Assembly: GCA_024695605.1 (NCBI GenBank)
Contig: JAILHW010000091.1
Location: forward strand, 1-42,632
Reading direction: 5' to 3'
DNA: 42,632 nucleotides
Source of the DNA: Lachnospiraceae bacterium
Lineage (GTDB): Bacteria > Bacillota > Clostridia > Lachnospirales > Lachnospiraceae
Part shown: one piece after another, positions 25,016 through 31,706 of the stretch
How positions within the stretch are numbered: the first letter of the stretch is position 1
Layout: every line of letters starts with the position of its first letter
Notes under the pieces: generated by a model
What the model saw: only the letters and a program-made list of their open reading frames with translations
Databases searched by the model: none
Told to the model about the DNA's origin: nothing
Made by a program: the position numbers and the translations under genes

Positions 25016-25837
25016 TCAGACATCCAAAAGTCCCATAAATCTGGACTTGAAATCGTCTATCTGATCCTGCAGTCCCTGGTTCTTTTTCCGGAAGGCCTCC
25101 TGCACCTCCATCAGCTGCTCATCGTAAAGCTCGCTCATCTTATCAAGCTCCTCCTGATGCTCTGCCGACTGCGCCTGCAAAAGAGCGATCTGCTCATTGG
25201 CCGCCTTCAGCTTCTCACCAAGCTGCTTGTGATGCTCTTCATGCATATTGGTGATCTCTACCAGCATCTCGTCGTAGATGGATTTCATCTTCGCCATCTC
25301 CGATTCGTGCCAGGTCTGCATCGCGCGGATCTTCTCCTGCTCCTGCTCGGTCAGCTCAGCTTCCACCTGCTGATTCTTATTCCGAAATGCAGTCTGCAGC
25401 TCATCGATCTGCTCCGCATACAGATTCTTCATCTTCAAAAGCTCGGCATCATGTGCCTGCGCCTTCTCTTCGAGGCTGTCGCTTTCGTTTTTATACTTTT
25501 CAATCTCTGCCTGCAGATCATCGTTACGCTTGCGAAATGCGCTCTGGATCTCATCGATCTGTTCTGCATACAGATCCTTCATCTTCTTGAGCTCCGCATC
25601 ATGCGCTTCGTTGACTGCCTCAGGACTGTTCTCCTGCTTGTACTTTTCAAAATCCTCTTTCAAAGAGGCTGTCTTGGCTCTGAATGCTGCCTGGATCTCA
25701 TCGATCTGCTCCGCATACAGATTCTTCATTTTCAGAAGCTCGGCTTCATGCTCGGATTTCAGCTGTTCCAGCTCTGCTTCCTTTTTTGCAAGTTCACTCT
25801 TTTTTACCCCGCCAAGGAGGTTCAGTAAAAAGCCCAT
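25016..25837 (-). CDS. Coiled-coil protein made of five ~49-residue repeats
   Basis: No known family is recognised. The 273-residue protein has a short amphipathic or hydrophobic N-terminus (MGFLLNLLGG) that could attach to a membrane. Five repeats follow, starting at His30, His79, His129, His177 and His227 (spacing 49, 50, 48, 50). The consensus is roughly H-x-x-E-L-x-K-M-K-x-L-Y-A-E-Q-I-D-E-I-Q, then A-F-R-x-K-N. Repeats 1-3 are nearly identical in the core; repeat 4 is the most divergent. The spacer between cores is also Glu/Lys rich and helical. The frame extends 24 codons upstream to 25909, but AAAGGAGCGGAT before ATG 25837 fixes the start. It has a strong promoter of its own. The regular period suggests a rigid rod or filament-like scaffold. 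Confidence 0.75.
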   Translation of the reverse strand: MGFLLNLLGGVKKSELAKKEAELEQLKSEHEAELLKMKNLYAEQIDEIQAAFRAKTASLKEDFEKYKQENSPEAVNEAHDAELKKMKDLYAEQIDEIQSAFRKRNDDLQAEIEKYKNESDSLEEKAQAHDAELLKMKNLYAEQIDELQTAFRNKNQQVEAELTEQEQEKIRAMQTWHESEMAKMKSIYDEMLVEITNMHEEHHKQLGEKLKAANEQIALLQAQSAEHQEELDKMSELYDEQLMEVQEAFRKKNQGLQDQIDDFKSRFMGLLDV

Positions 25838-25882
25838 ATCCGCTCCTTTATCTATGTGCTGATAATGCCCACATACAAAGTT

Positions 25883-25911
25883 ATTATAACAAATGTTTTT
25901 TCCGTTCACAA
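25883..25911 (-). promoter_or_regulatory. Promoter of the repeat coiled-coil gene
   Basis: TATAAT (25888-25883) is preceded by TTGTGA (25911-25906) with a 17-base spacer. The transcript would have a leader of about 40 bases. Confidence 0.72.
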
Positions 25912-25974
25912 GAGAAAAAAAGAAAGAATATCCACCGGATTGTTCTCGAGCACACTGTGTTTTCCCGCTCTTTA

Positions 25975-25995
25975 TATGTCGCCATTAGCAACATT
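25975..25995. promoter_or_regulatory. Operator-like dyad, copy 1
   Basis: TATGTCGCCATTAGCAACATT contains the dyad ATGTCGC-N5-GCAACAT (six of seven positions symmetric). It matches 26137-26157 in 19 of 21 positions and lies between the two divergent promoters. Confidence 0.55.
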
Positions 25996-26071
25996 TTCTT
26001 GTAAGCGCTACGTTTTTTTCGTCTTTCTATACGATTTCTGAGATTTCCCGGATCGAATTATGCCCTTTCGG

Positions 26072-26101
26072 TTGACATCTCTATTTCTATGCTGGTATGA
26101 T
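26072..26101 (+). promoter_or_regulatory. Promoter of the HTH/UDP-sugar dehydrogenase gene
   Basis: A perfect TTGACA (26072-26077) and TATGAT (26096-26101) have an 18-base spacer. The leader would be about 120 bases. Confidence 0.75.
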
Positions 26102-26124
26102 AACTACAATTTTAGGCAAAATGG

Positions 26125-26177
26125 CGCCCTCGACGCTATGTCGCTATTGGCAACATTCCATTTCTTCGTTGAGGGCG
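26125..26177 (+). promoter_or_regulatory. Leader hairpin enclosing operator copy 2
   Basis: CGCCCTCGACG (26125-26135) pairs with CGTTGAGGGCG (26167-26177), 11 bp with one G-U. The 31-base loop holds the second dyad. Only TTT follows, so it is not a typical terminator. Confidence 0.5.
26137..26157. promoter_or_regulatory. Operator-like dyad, copy 2
   Basis: TATGTCGCTATTGGCAACATT has the same ATGTCGC-N5-GCAACAT symmetry as copy 1, 162 bases downstream of it. It lies about 30-50 bases after the predicted transcription start of the fused regulator/enzyme gene. Confidence 0.55.
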
Positions 26178-26227
26178 TTTGACAACACGATACATAAAAA
26201 GCGAATACAAAAAGGAGAACCAACCAT

Positions 26228-27745
26228 ATGAAAAAGCTATCCCTTCCCCTTCTGGCAAAGACCGTAAAGGAAAACCGAAAAAAACTGCATATCACGCAAA
26301 GCACAGTATCCGAAAAGACCGGGATCAACCGCTCGGTCCTCAGCAACCTCGAAAGCGGCCAATATACCCCTTCCGTAGATCAGCTGCTGGCACTGTCAGA
26401 GGTTCTTTCCTTTGATCCCGCAGCTGCCATGATCGAGGATGCGCCAAAGGATGCACCTGCTGATCCCACAAAGGCAGCAGCACTTCCCTCCTACAAGATC
26501 GCCGTTGCAGGCACCGGCTACGTGGGCCTCTCCCTTGCGGTGCTTTTATCAGGACACAATGATGTCACCGCTGTGGACATCCTGCCGGAGAAGGTGGAGA
26601 AGCTAAACAGCTTCATCTCTCCCATCGGTGACGAATACATCGAAACTTATCTTCGCGAGGCCAAGGAAGGGAAACGCCTGCTCACATTAAATGCAACCAC
26701 AGACGGAGATGCAGCATATAAGGATGCGGATTTTGTCATCATTGCCGCGCCCACAAATTACGATCCCAAGGCCAACTTTTTTGACTGCTCGGCTGTGGAA
26801 TCCGTGATCCGCCAGGTTCTGGAGGTCACCAAAAAAAGAAAGAAAAAACCTGCCATCGTGATCAAATCCACGATCCCTGTCGGCTATACCAGAAGCGTCA
26901 GCGAAAAGTTAGGCGCAGACAACATTTTGTTCAGTCCGGAATTCCTGCGGGAATCCAAGGCGCTCTACGATAACCTCTACCCGTCCCGCATCATCGTGGG
27001 CTGCGATGAGAAAAACAGAAAGCAGGCAGAGATCTTCGCTTCCCTTCTGCAGAAAGGCGCCATCAAATCCCCCATCGATACCCTCTTTATGGGAACCACG
27101 GAAGCCGAAGCCACCAAGCTCTTTGTCAACACCTATCTGGCCCTTCGCGTTTCCTACTTTAACGAGCTGGACACCTACGCCGAGCTCAAGGAACTGGATA
27201 CCGCTTCCATCATCAAGGGCGTCTGCCTGGATCCCAGAGTCGGTGATTTTTACAACAACCCCTCCTTCGGCTACGGCGGATACTGCCTGCCCAAGGATAC
27301 CAAACAACTGCTGGCCAATTACCGGGATGTACCCGAGAACCTCATCGAAGCCATTGTGGAAAGCAACCGCACCAGAAAGGATTTCATCGCAGACAGAGTC
27401 CTGCAGATGGCGGGTGCCTACAGCTATACGGAAAATAATTATGATAAGACCAAGGAAAAGGATGTTGTGATCGGACTCTATAGACTGACGATGAAACAGG
27501 GCTCCGATAACTTCCGACAGTCCTCCATCCAGGGCATCATGAAGCGCATCAAAGCCAAGGGCGCCACCGTGGTCATCTACGAACCCACCCTGGAGGACGG
27601 TACCACGTTCTTCGGAAGCAACGTCGTCAACGACCTGAAAGCCTTCAAGAAGATGTGCGGCTGCATCATCGCAAACCGGTACGATACCGCGCTCGATGAT
27701 GTACGCGACAAAGTTTATACACGAGATCTGTTTCGAAGAGATTGA
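26228..27745 (+). CDS. XRE helix-turn-helix fused to UDP-glucose/GDP-mannose-type dehydrogenase
   Basis: The enzyme half should oxidise a nucleotide sugar (probably UDP-glucose to UDP-glucuronate) with two NAD. Residues 8-62 form an XRE-type helix-turn-helix ([20 protein letters not shown]), residues 63-88 an Ala/Pro linker. The dehydrogenase follows with Rossmann motif GTGYVG at 95-100, STIPVGYT near 214, SPEFLRES near 236, catalytic cysteine 353 in [11 protein letters not shown], and a C-terminal nucleotide-sugar domain with [12 protein letters not shown]. All catalytic motifs are intact, so both halves look functional. The fusion is in a single frame with AAGGAG upstream of ATG 26228. The two dyads in its control region are candidate binding sites, suggesting self-regulation. 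No capsule cluster is adjacent, so the pathway served is unclear. Confidence 0.88.
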   Translation: MKKLSLPLLAKTVKENRKKLHITQSTVSEKTGINRSVLSNLESGQYTPSVDQLLALSEVLSFDPAAAMIEDAPKDAPADPTKAAALPSYKIAVAGTGYVGLSLAVLLSGHNDVTAVDILPEKVEKLNSFISPIGDEYIETYLREAKEGKRLLTLNATTDGDAAYKDADFVIIAAPTNYDPKANFFDCSAVESVIRQVLEVTKKRKKKPAIVIKSTIPVGYTRSVSEKLGADNILFSPEFLRESKALYDNLYPSRIIVGCDEKNRKQAEIFASLLQKGAIKSPIDTLFMGTTEAEATKLFVNTYLALRVSYFNELDTYAELKELDTASIIKGVCLDPRVGDFYNNPSFGYGGYCLPKDTKQLLANYRDVPENLIEAIVESNRTRKDFIADRVLQMAGAYSYTENNYDKTKEKDVVIGLYRLTMKQGSDNFRQSSIQGIMKRIKAKGATVVIYEPTLEDGTTFFGSNVVNDLKAFKKMCGCIIANRYDTALDDVRDKVYTRDLFRRD

Positions 27746-27895
27746 GGAGGGGGTAATTTCGAGGCTGCAGACACCGGGGCGTGATTTCCCGGCGGCGAGT
27801 TACGGATGCCCGCTGCGTCAGCACCGAACTGTCTGAGCTAAGCCGGGGAATGCAGGCCCGGGGGCTGCCGCCGAGTTCTGCATAATGCCACGAAA
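27746..27895. other. G+C-rich structured intergenic element
   Basis: The 150 bases between the dehydrogenase stop and the terminator are much richer in G+C than their surroundings. CGGCGGC (27790-27796) can pair with GCCGCCG (27867-27873). Smaller hairpins lie between, for example CCGGG...CCCGG and GCTG-CGT-CAGC. GGCGAGTTACGGATGCC and GCCGAGTTCTGCATAATGCC look like diverged copies. It is probably a degenerate intergenic repeat; no gene was found. Confidence 0.45.
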
Positions 27896-27926
27896 AAGAT
27901 CCCGGTTGCAAAGCAACCGGGATCTT
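27896..27926. terminator. Bidirectional terminator between the dehydrogenase and pnp
   Basis: A 14-bp perfect stem AAGATCCCGGTTGC / GCAACCGGGATCTT has an AAA loop. On the plus strand CTATTAT follows; on the minus strand TTTCG. It serves the convergent ugd-like gene and pnp. Confidence 0.9.
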
Positions 27927-27949
27927 CTATTATCTCTAATTCTTTTTTC

Positions 27950-30034
27950 TTACTGGCAATCCTTAATGGAGAAGCTGATGCGTCCCATCTTGTCCTTACC
28001 CAGACAAACCACATCAACCACATCGCCGAGGGTCAGAACATCCTCAACATGATTGATCCTCTCTTTTGCGATCTTGGAAATGTGAACCATACCCTCTTTG
28101 CCGGGTGCAAACTCAAGGAATGCACCAAACTCTTTGATGGATACAACCTTACCGGTGTACTTCTTGCCTTCCTCAAACTCGGATACGATCATCTGGATCA
28201 TATCGATGGCATCCTTCATACCCTTAGGATCATTGCCGCAAACATCAACAGCGCCGTCATCGGTAATATCGATCTTCACGCCGGTACGTGCGATGATCTC
28301 ATTGATGGTCTTTCCTCTCTGGCCTACTACATCACCGATCTTATCGGGATCGATCTGGATCTGAACGATCTTCGGTGCATACTGTCCAACCTCTTTACGA
28401 GGCTCTGCGATAGCAGGCTTCATGCAGGAATCCATAATGAAGAGTCTTGCTTCTCTGGTGCGCTTGATCGCCTCTTCTACGATCGGACGGGTCAGGCCGT
28501 GGATCTTGATATCCATCTGGATCGCGGTAATACCTTCGGTGGTACCGGTTACCTTAAAGTCCATATCTCCGAAGAAGTCCTCAAGACCCTGGATATCGGT
28601 CAGAACGATGTAATCATCATCGGTATCGCCTGTTACAAGACCGCAGGAAATACCTGCTACCATCTTCTTAATCGGTACACCCGCTGCCATCAGGGACATG
28701 CAGGATGCACAGGTAGAAGCCATGGAGGTGGATCCGTTAGACTCAAAGGTCTCGGATACGGTACGGATCGCATAAGGGAACTCCTCTGTAGAGGGAAGTA
28801 CCGGCAAAAGTGCTCTCTCAGCCAGTGCGCCGTGACCGATCTCTCTTCTTCCCGGACCGCGGCTGACCTTGGTCTCACCTACAGAGTAGGACGGGAAATT
28901 GTAGTGATGCAGATATCTCTTGCTGGTGATGTTCTCATCCAGTCCGTCGATCTTCTGTACCTCGGAAAGAGGTGCCAGTGTCGTAACGTTGCAGATCTGA
29001 GTCTGTCCTCTGGTAAACATTGCACTTCCGTGTACTCTCGGAATGATGTCAACCTCAGCAGCCAGCGGACGGATCTGATCGATGGCTCTGCCATCCGGAC
29101 GCTTGTGATCCTTCAGAATCATCTTACGAACGGTCTTTTTCTGATACTGATAAACTGCCTCTCCAAGAACGGCAAGCCACTCTTCCTTGTCAGCAAAGGC
29201 CTCCTCAAGCTTCGCAGTCACCTGACGGATATTCTCCTCACGAACCTGCTTCTCGTCCGTAAATACAGCCTTTTCCATCTCCTCGGGGCTTACGATCTCT
29301 TTCATAGCCGTAAACAATTCCTCGGGAACTGCACAGCTGATGTACTCATGTTTCTTCTTGCCAACCTCAGCAGCGATCTTATTGATGAACTCGATGATGG
29401 TCTGGTTCACATCATGTGCCATGTAAATGGCCTCGATCATTTTTGCTTCGGGAATTTCCTTCGCACCGGCCTCGATCATGATCACCTTCTCGGAGGTGGA
29501 AGCTACGGTAAGCTTCAGATCGCCTTCATCCCAATCCTTCTGTCCGGGATTGATGATGAACTCTCCGTCCTTCATACCTACCTGGGTCATAGCGCAGGGA
29601 CCTGCGAAGGGGATATCGGAGATCGTGGTTGCAATGGAGGTACCGATCATGGCTACAAGCTCGGGACGGCATGCCGGATCCACGCTCATTACCATGTTGT
29701 GAAGGGTTACGTCATTGCGGTAATCCTTCGGGAACAGCGGACGCATGGGACGGTCGATAACACGTGCCGTAAGGATTGCGTTCTCGCTTGCCTTGCCTTC
29801 TCTCTTGTTAAAGCCTCCGGGGATCTTGCCGACAGCGTAGAACTTCTCCTCATACTCTACCGAGCAGGGGAAAAAGTCGATGCCGTCCCTGGGCTTTTCG
29901 GAAGCGGTTGCGGTAGACAGGACTGTGGTCTCTCCGTAGTGCATGAATGCACAGCCGTTTGCCTGCTTACCGACTCTGTCGATGTCAACTGTCAGAGTTC
30001 TGCCAGCCAGTTCCATGGAATAAGTTTTGTACAT
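27950..30034 (-). CDS. pnp: Polyribonucleotide nucleotidyltransferase (PNPase)
   Basis: PNPase is the phosphorolytic 3'-5' exoribonuclease that degrades mRNA and can add tails. The 694-residue protein has two RNase PH-like domains (MFTRGQTQICNVTTLAP in the second), SNGSTSMASTCASCMSLMAA, and the metal block LEDFFGDMDFKVTGT. A KH domain follows (VVGQRGKTINEI) and then a C-terminal S1 domain (GKVVSIKEFGAFLEF, EGMVHISKI). Length is normal. It lies downstream of rpsO, the usual arrangement, after a structured leader with long inverted repeats that may mediate autoregulation. No separate promoter was found, so it is probably read from rpsO. Confidence 0.97.
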   Translation of the reverse strand: MYKTYSMELAGRTLTVDIDRVGKQANGCAFMHYGETTVLSTATASEKPRDGIDFFPCSVEYEEKFYAVGKIPGGFNKREGKASENAILTARVIDRPMRPLFPKDYRNDVTLHNMVMSVDPACRPELVAMIGTSIATTISDIPFAGPCAMTQVGMKDGEFIINPGQKDWDEGDLKLTVASTSEKVIMIEAGAKEIPEAKMIEAIYMAHDVNQTIIEFINKIAAEVGKKKHEYISCAVPEELFTAMKEIVSPEEMEKAVFTDEKQVREENIRQVTAKLEEAFADKEEWLAVLGEAVYQYQKKTVRKMILKDHKRPDGRAIDQIRPLAAEVDIIPRVHGSAMFTRGQTQICNVTTLAPLSEVQKIDGLDENITSKRYLHHYNFPSYSVGETKVSRGPGRREIGHGALAERALLPVLPSTEEFPYAIRTVSETFESNGSTSMASTCASCMSLMAAGVPIKKMVAGISCGLVTGDTDDDYIVLTDIQGLEDFFGDMDFKVTGTTEGITAIQMDIKIHGLTRPIVEEAIKRTREARLFIMDSCMKPAIAEPRKEVGQYAPKIVQIQIDPDKIGDVVGQRGKTINEIIARTGVKIDITDDGAVDVCGNDPKGMKDAIDMIQMIVSEFEEGKKYTGKVVSIKEFGAFLEFAPGKEGMVHISKIAKERINHVEDVLTLGDVVDVVCLGKDKMGRISFSIKDCQ

Positions 30035-30068
30035 ACTCTCTTCTCCTTTTCTTTTGTTTGATAGAAGC

Positions 30069-30154
30069 AGGTAGAAGATCCGAAACTACTGAACCGTCCA
30101 AAAATCGCCGCCGTTTTTACACGCTTCAGCGGTCTCGGAGCAATTCTTCTACCT
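30069..30154 (-). promoter_or_regulatory. Long hairpin in the pnp leader
   Basis: On the minus strand AGGTAGAAGA (30154-30145) pairs perfectly with TCTTCTACCT (30078-30069). Inside, CCGAGAC pairs with GTTTCGG (one G-U) and CTGAA with TTCAG, extending the stem. It begins about 35 bases before the pnp start. Such leaders in E. coli are cut by RNase III during PNPase autoregulation; the same role here is inference. Confidence 0.55.
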
Positions 30155-30172
30155 ACTGATTAAATTGCTAAA

Positions 30173-30194
30173 GAGGCGGAATTGCTTCCGCCTC
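30173..30194 (-). terminator. Terminator-like hairpin after rpsO
   Basis: A perfect 9-bp stem GAGGCGGAA / TTCCGCCTC has a 4-base loop. On the minus strand it is followed by TTTAGCAATTT, a weak T-tract. Partial read-through into pnp is likely. Confidence 0.65.
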
Positions 30195-30206
30195 CTTTTT
30201 CCATAA

Positions 30207-30473
30207 TTAGCGCCTTAAACCAAGCTGCTCGATCAGCGCACGATATCTTTCGATATCCTTTGCTTTCAGATAGTCCAAAAGGCCACGTCTTTTACCGATC
30301 ATCTTATACATACCGCGTCTGGAATGATGATCCTTGGGATTCTCCTTCAGGTGCTCGGTAAGCTCCTTGATCCTCTCTGTCAAAACCGCAACCTGTACCT
30401 CCGGTGAACCGGTGTCGCCTGCAGTTCTGGCATACTTCTGCATGATCTCTGTTTTCTTCTCTTTTGTAATCAT
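30207..30473 (-). CDS. rpsO: 30S ribosomal protein S15
   Basis: S15 binds 16S rRNA early in 30S assembly. The 88-residue protein has the usual blocks [32 protein letters not shown] and [21 protein letters not shown] before ATG 30473 sets the start; the frame is open ten codons further upstream, but the sequence there belongs to the leader. Length is standard. The leader of about 125 bases has a hairpin and may carry S15 autoregulation, common in this gene. pnp follows downstream. Confidence 0.97.
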   Translation of the reverse strand: MITKEKKTEIMQKYARTAGDTGSPEVQVAVLTERIKELTEHLKENPKDHHSRRGMYKMIGKRRGLLDYLKAKDIERYRALIEQLGLRR

Positions 30474-30599
30474 TGTTTTCCTCCTTGATGTTGCATTCAG
30501 CAAAGACTGCAGCGTTGCAATCCCTTATCCCTTTGGGATACACACAAAGATGCGGCCGGAGATGCCTGCACCTGAGCATGGCTAAAACTCATACGTACG
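30474..30599 (-). promoter_or_regulatory. rpsO leader, possible S15 autoregulatory RNA
   Basis: Between the predicted transcription start and the ribosome binding site lie a hairpin TATCCC-AAA-GGGATA (30540-30526) and an outer pair TTGCA/TGCAA (30520-30516 with 30495-30491). Ribosome-protein leaders are often regulatory, but no known S15-binding structure is recognised here. Confidence 0.3.
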
Positions 30600-30605
30600 G
30601 ATGAT

Positions 30606-30635
30606 ATTCTAACACAAAGCAGCCTGGCTTGTAAA
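30606..30635 (-). promoter_or_regulatory. Probable rpsO promoter
   Basis: On the minus strand TAGAAT (30611-30606) is preceded by TTTACA (30635-30630) with an 18-base spacer. Confidence 0.6.
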
Positions 30636-30659
30636 GCATTTTCTTTTCTATTTCGCCAT

Positions 30660-31706
30660 TCACGGTCCCATATCGATCTGCCTTCTGCGATCCGGCAGAT
30701 CAAAGCGCTTTTTCAGATACGGGATCAGGTACTCACTCATTTTCACACTGCCCGTCATATTCACGTGATCACCGCCGTCCAGCATATCCGCTGCCCAGTC
30801 CAGCCCGATCTCATCCTGCATCAGGTTAAAATCAATATAGGTAAGCCCTTCCTCCTCAGCAAGCTTTGCAATGGCGTTGTGCTTTTCATAGGTAAAATGC
30901 AGCGGCGCCGGGGCACTGACAAGGATCATCTCGATCCCTTCCTTTTTGCAAAGACGGCAGATCTTATCCATATAGACCCTGGATAAAAAGGGAATCGGCT
31001 CTGCCCGATCGGAAGGAGCCATATAGGCCCCGCCTTCATACGACTTTACCTTCATGCGCTTGGCAAAGCCCCGGAAATGCGTCATGTCCTTGGGCTCGGC
31101 CAGTCCCGCAGCGATCTTCCAGGTGCCGTGATGCCGCAGGATCGGAAACAGCTCGTAGGCGCTTGCATCAAAGACCTCGATCAGCTCTCTTCTGCCGTTG
31201 GAATCATCCACCAGAGTATCCGGTTCGAACAAAATCACCTTCGGATCCTGCTTTTTACAAAAGCGCTTCAGCGCATAGTAGGCCTCACTGGTGCTCTGCC
31301 CCGATTGTCCGATGATATAGGCAGAAATCCCCGCCTCGGCAAAATGTGCCGGCGAGATCAGGACCATTGCCTCACTGTCTCCGAGAACCGCCAGATCGAT
31401 GGAGTTTTCCGGCTCCAAAAGCGCGCTGCCCACATAGATATCCCTCTCATTGAGCCGCCTGTAATCCGCTGTCCGGATGGGATCAGAGATCCACGAAGCG
31501 ATGCACATAATGACAAGGACCGTCACCAAAAACGCAAGCAGCTCGATCCATCTTCTTTTCGGATCTGCAGTCGAATTTGCACTCGTATTTGCGCTCGTAT
31601 TTGCCATTGCATCCGCAGGTGTTTCTGCTGCTGTTTTCACAACTTTTTTCACGGATGCATCTGTAGTTGTTGTATTCTTATCCGCAGCATTCTCAGAAGC
31701 CTGCAT
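30660..31706 (-). CDS. SGNH-like membrane-anchored partner of the MBOAT acyltransferase
   Basis: The 348-residue protein has a cytoplasmic Ala/Thr/Asn/Asp-rich N-tail (about residues 1-50) containing NTSANTSANSTAD. One transmembrane helix follows (LLAFLVTVLVIMCIASWI), then an extracellular SGNH-type fold. The catalytic serine is likely in LAVLGDSEAM and the Asp/His pair in GGDHVNMTG. Proteins of this type (AlgJ/AlgX- and DltD-like) take an acyl group passed through an MBOAT channel and transfer it to a surface polymer. It overlaps the MBOAT gene by 14 bases with GGAGG upstream of its ATG. This supports a two-protein O-acetylation system, but the target polymer is unknown. Confidence 0.8.
   Translation of the reverse strand: MQASENAADKNTTTTDASVKKVVKTAAETPADAMANTSANTSANSTADPKRRWIELLAFLVTVLVIMCIASWISDPIRTADYRRLNERDIYVGSALLEPENSIDLAVLGDSEAMVLISPAHFAEAGISAYIIGQSGQSTSEAYYALKRFCKKQDPKVILFEPDTLVDDSNGRRELIEVFDASAYELFPILRHHGTWKIAAGLAEPKDMTHFRGFAKRMKVKSYEGGAYMAPSDRAEPIPFLSRVYMDKICRLCKKEGIEMILVSAPAPLHFTYEKHNAIAKLAEEEGLTYIDFNLMQDEIGLDWAADMLDGGDHVNMTGSVKMSEYLIPYLKKRFDLPDRRRQIDMGP

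Larger units (their letters stand above)
25838..26227. other. 390-bp divergent control region between the repeat coiled-coil gene and the HTH/UDP-sugar dehydrogenase
   Basis: It contains no gene. It holds two divergent promoters (25883-25911 minus, 26072-26101 plus), two near-identical 21-bp dyads (25975-25995, 26137-26157) and a leader hairpin (26125-26177). The rest is A/T-rich sequence in which nothing further was recognised. Confidence 0.75.

Noticed and set aside
25016..25837. Regular DNA repeats resembling a CRISPR array
   Set aside because: The period of about 147 bases and an intact reading frame show protein-level repeats; there are no short identical direct repeats with unique spacers.
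27830..27860. tRNA-like string (TTAGCTCAG) on the minus strand
   Set aside because: No acceptor stem, anticodon arm or T arm can be formed around it.
28049..30061. A 670-codon open frame opposite to pnp on the plus strand
   Set aside because: It mirrors the pnp coding sequence, has no recognisable protein family and no ribosome binding site. pnp on the other strand explains the open frame through codon bias. Similar long opposite frames over xseA/nusB and glgA were dropped for the same reason.
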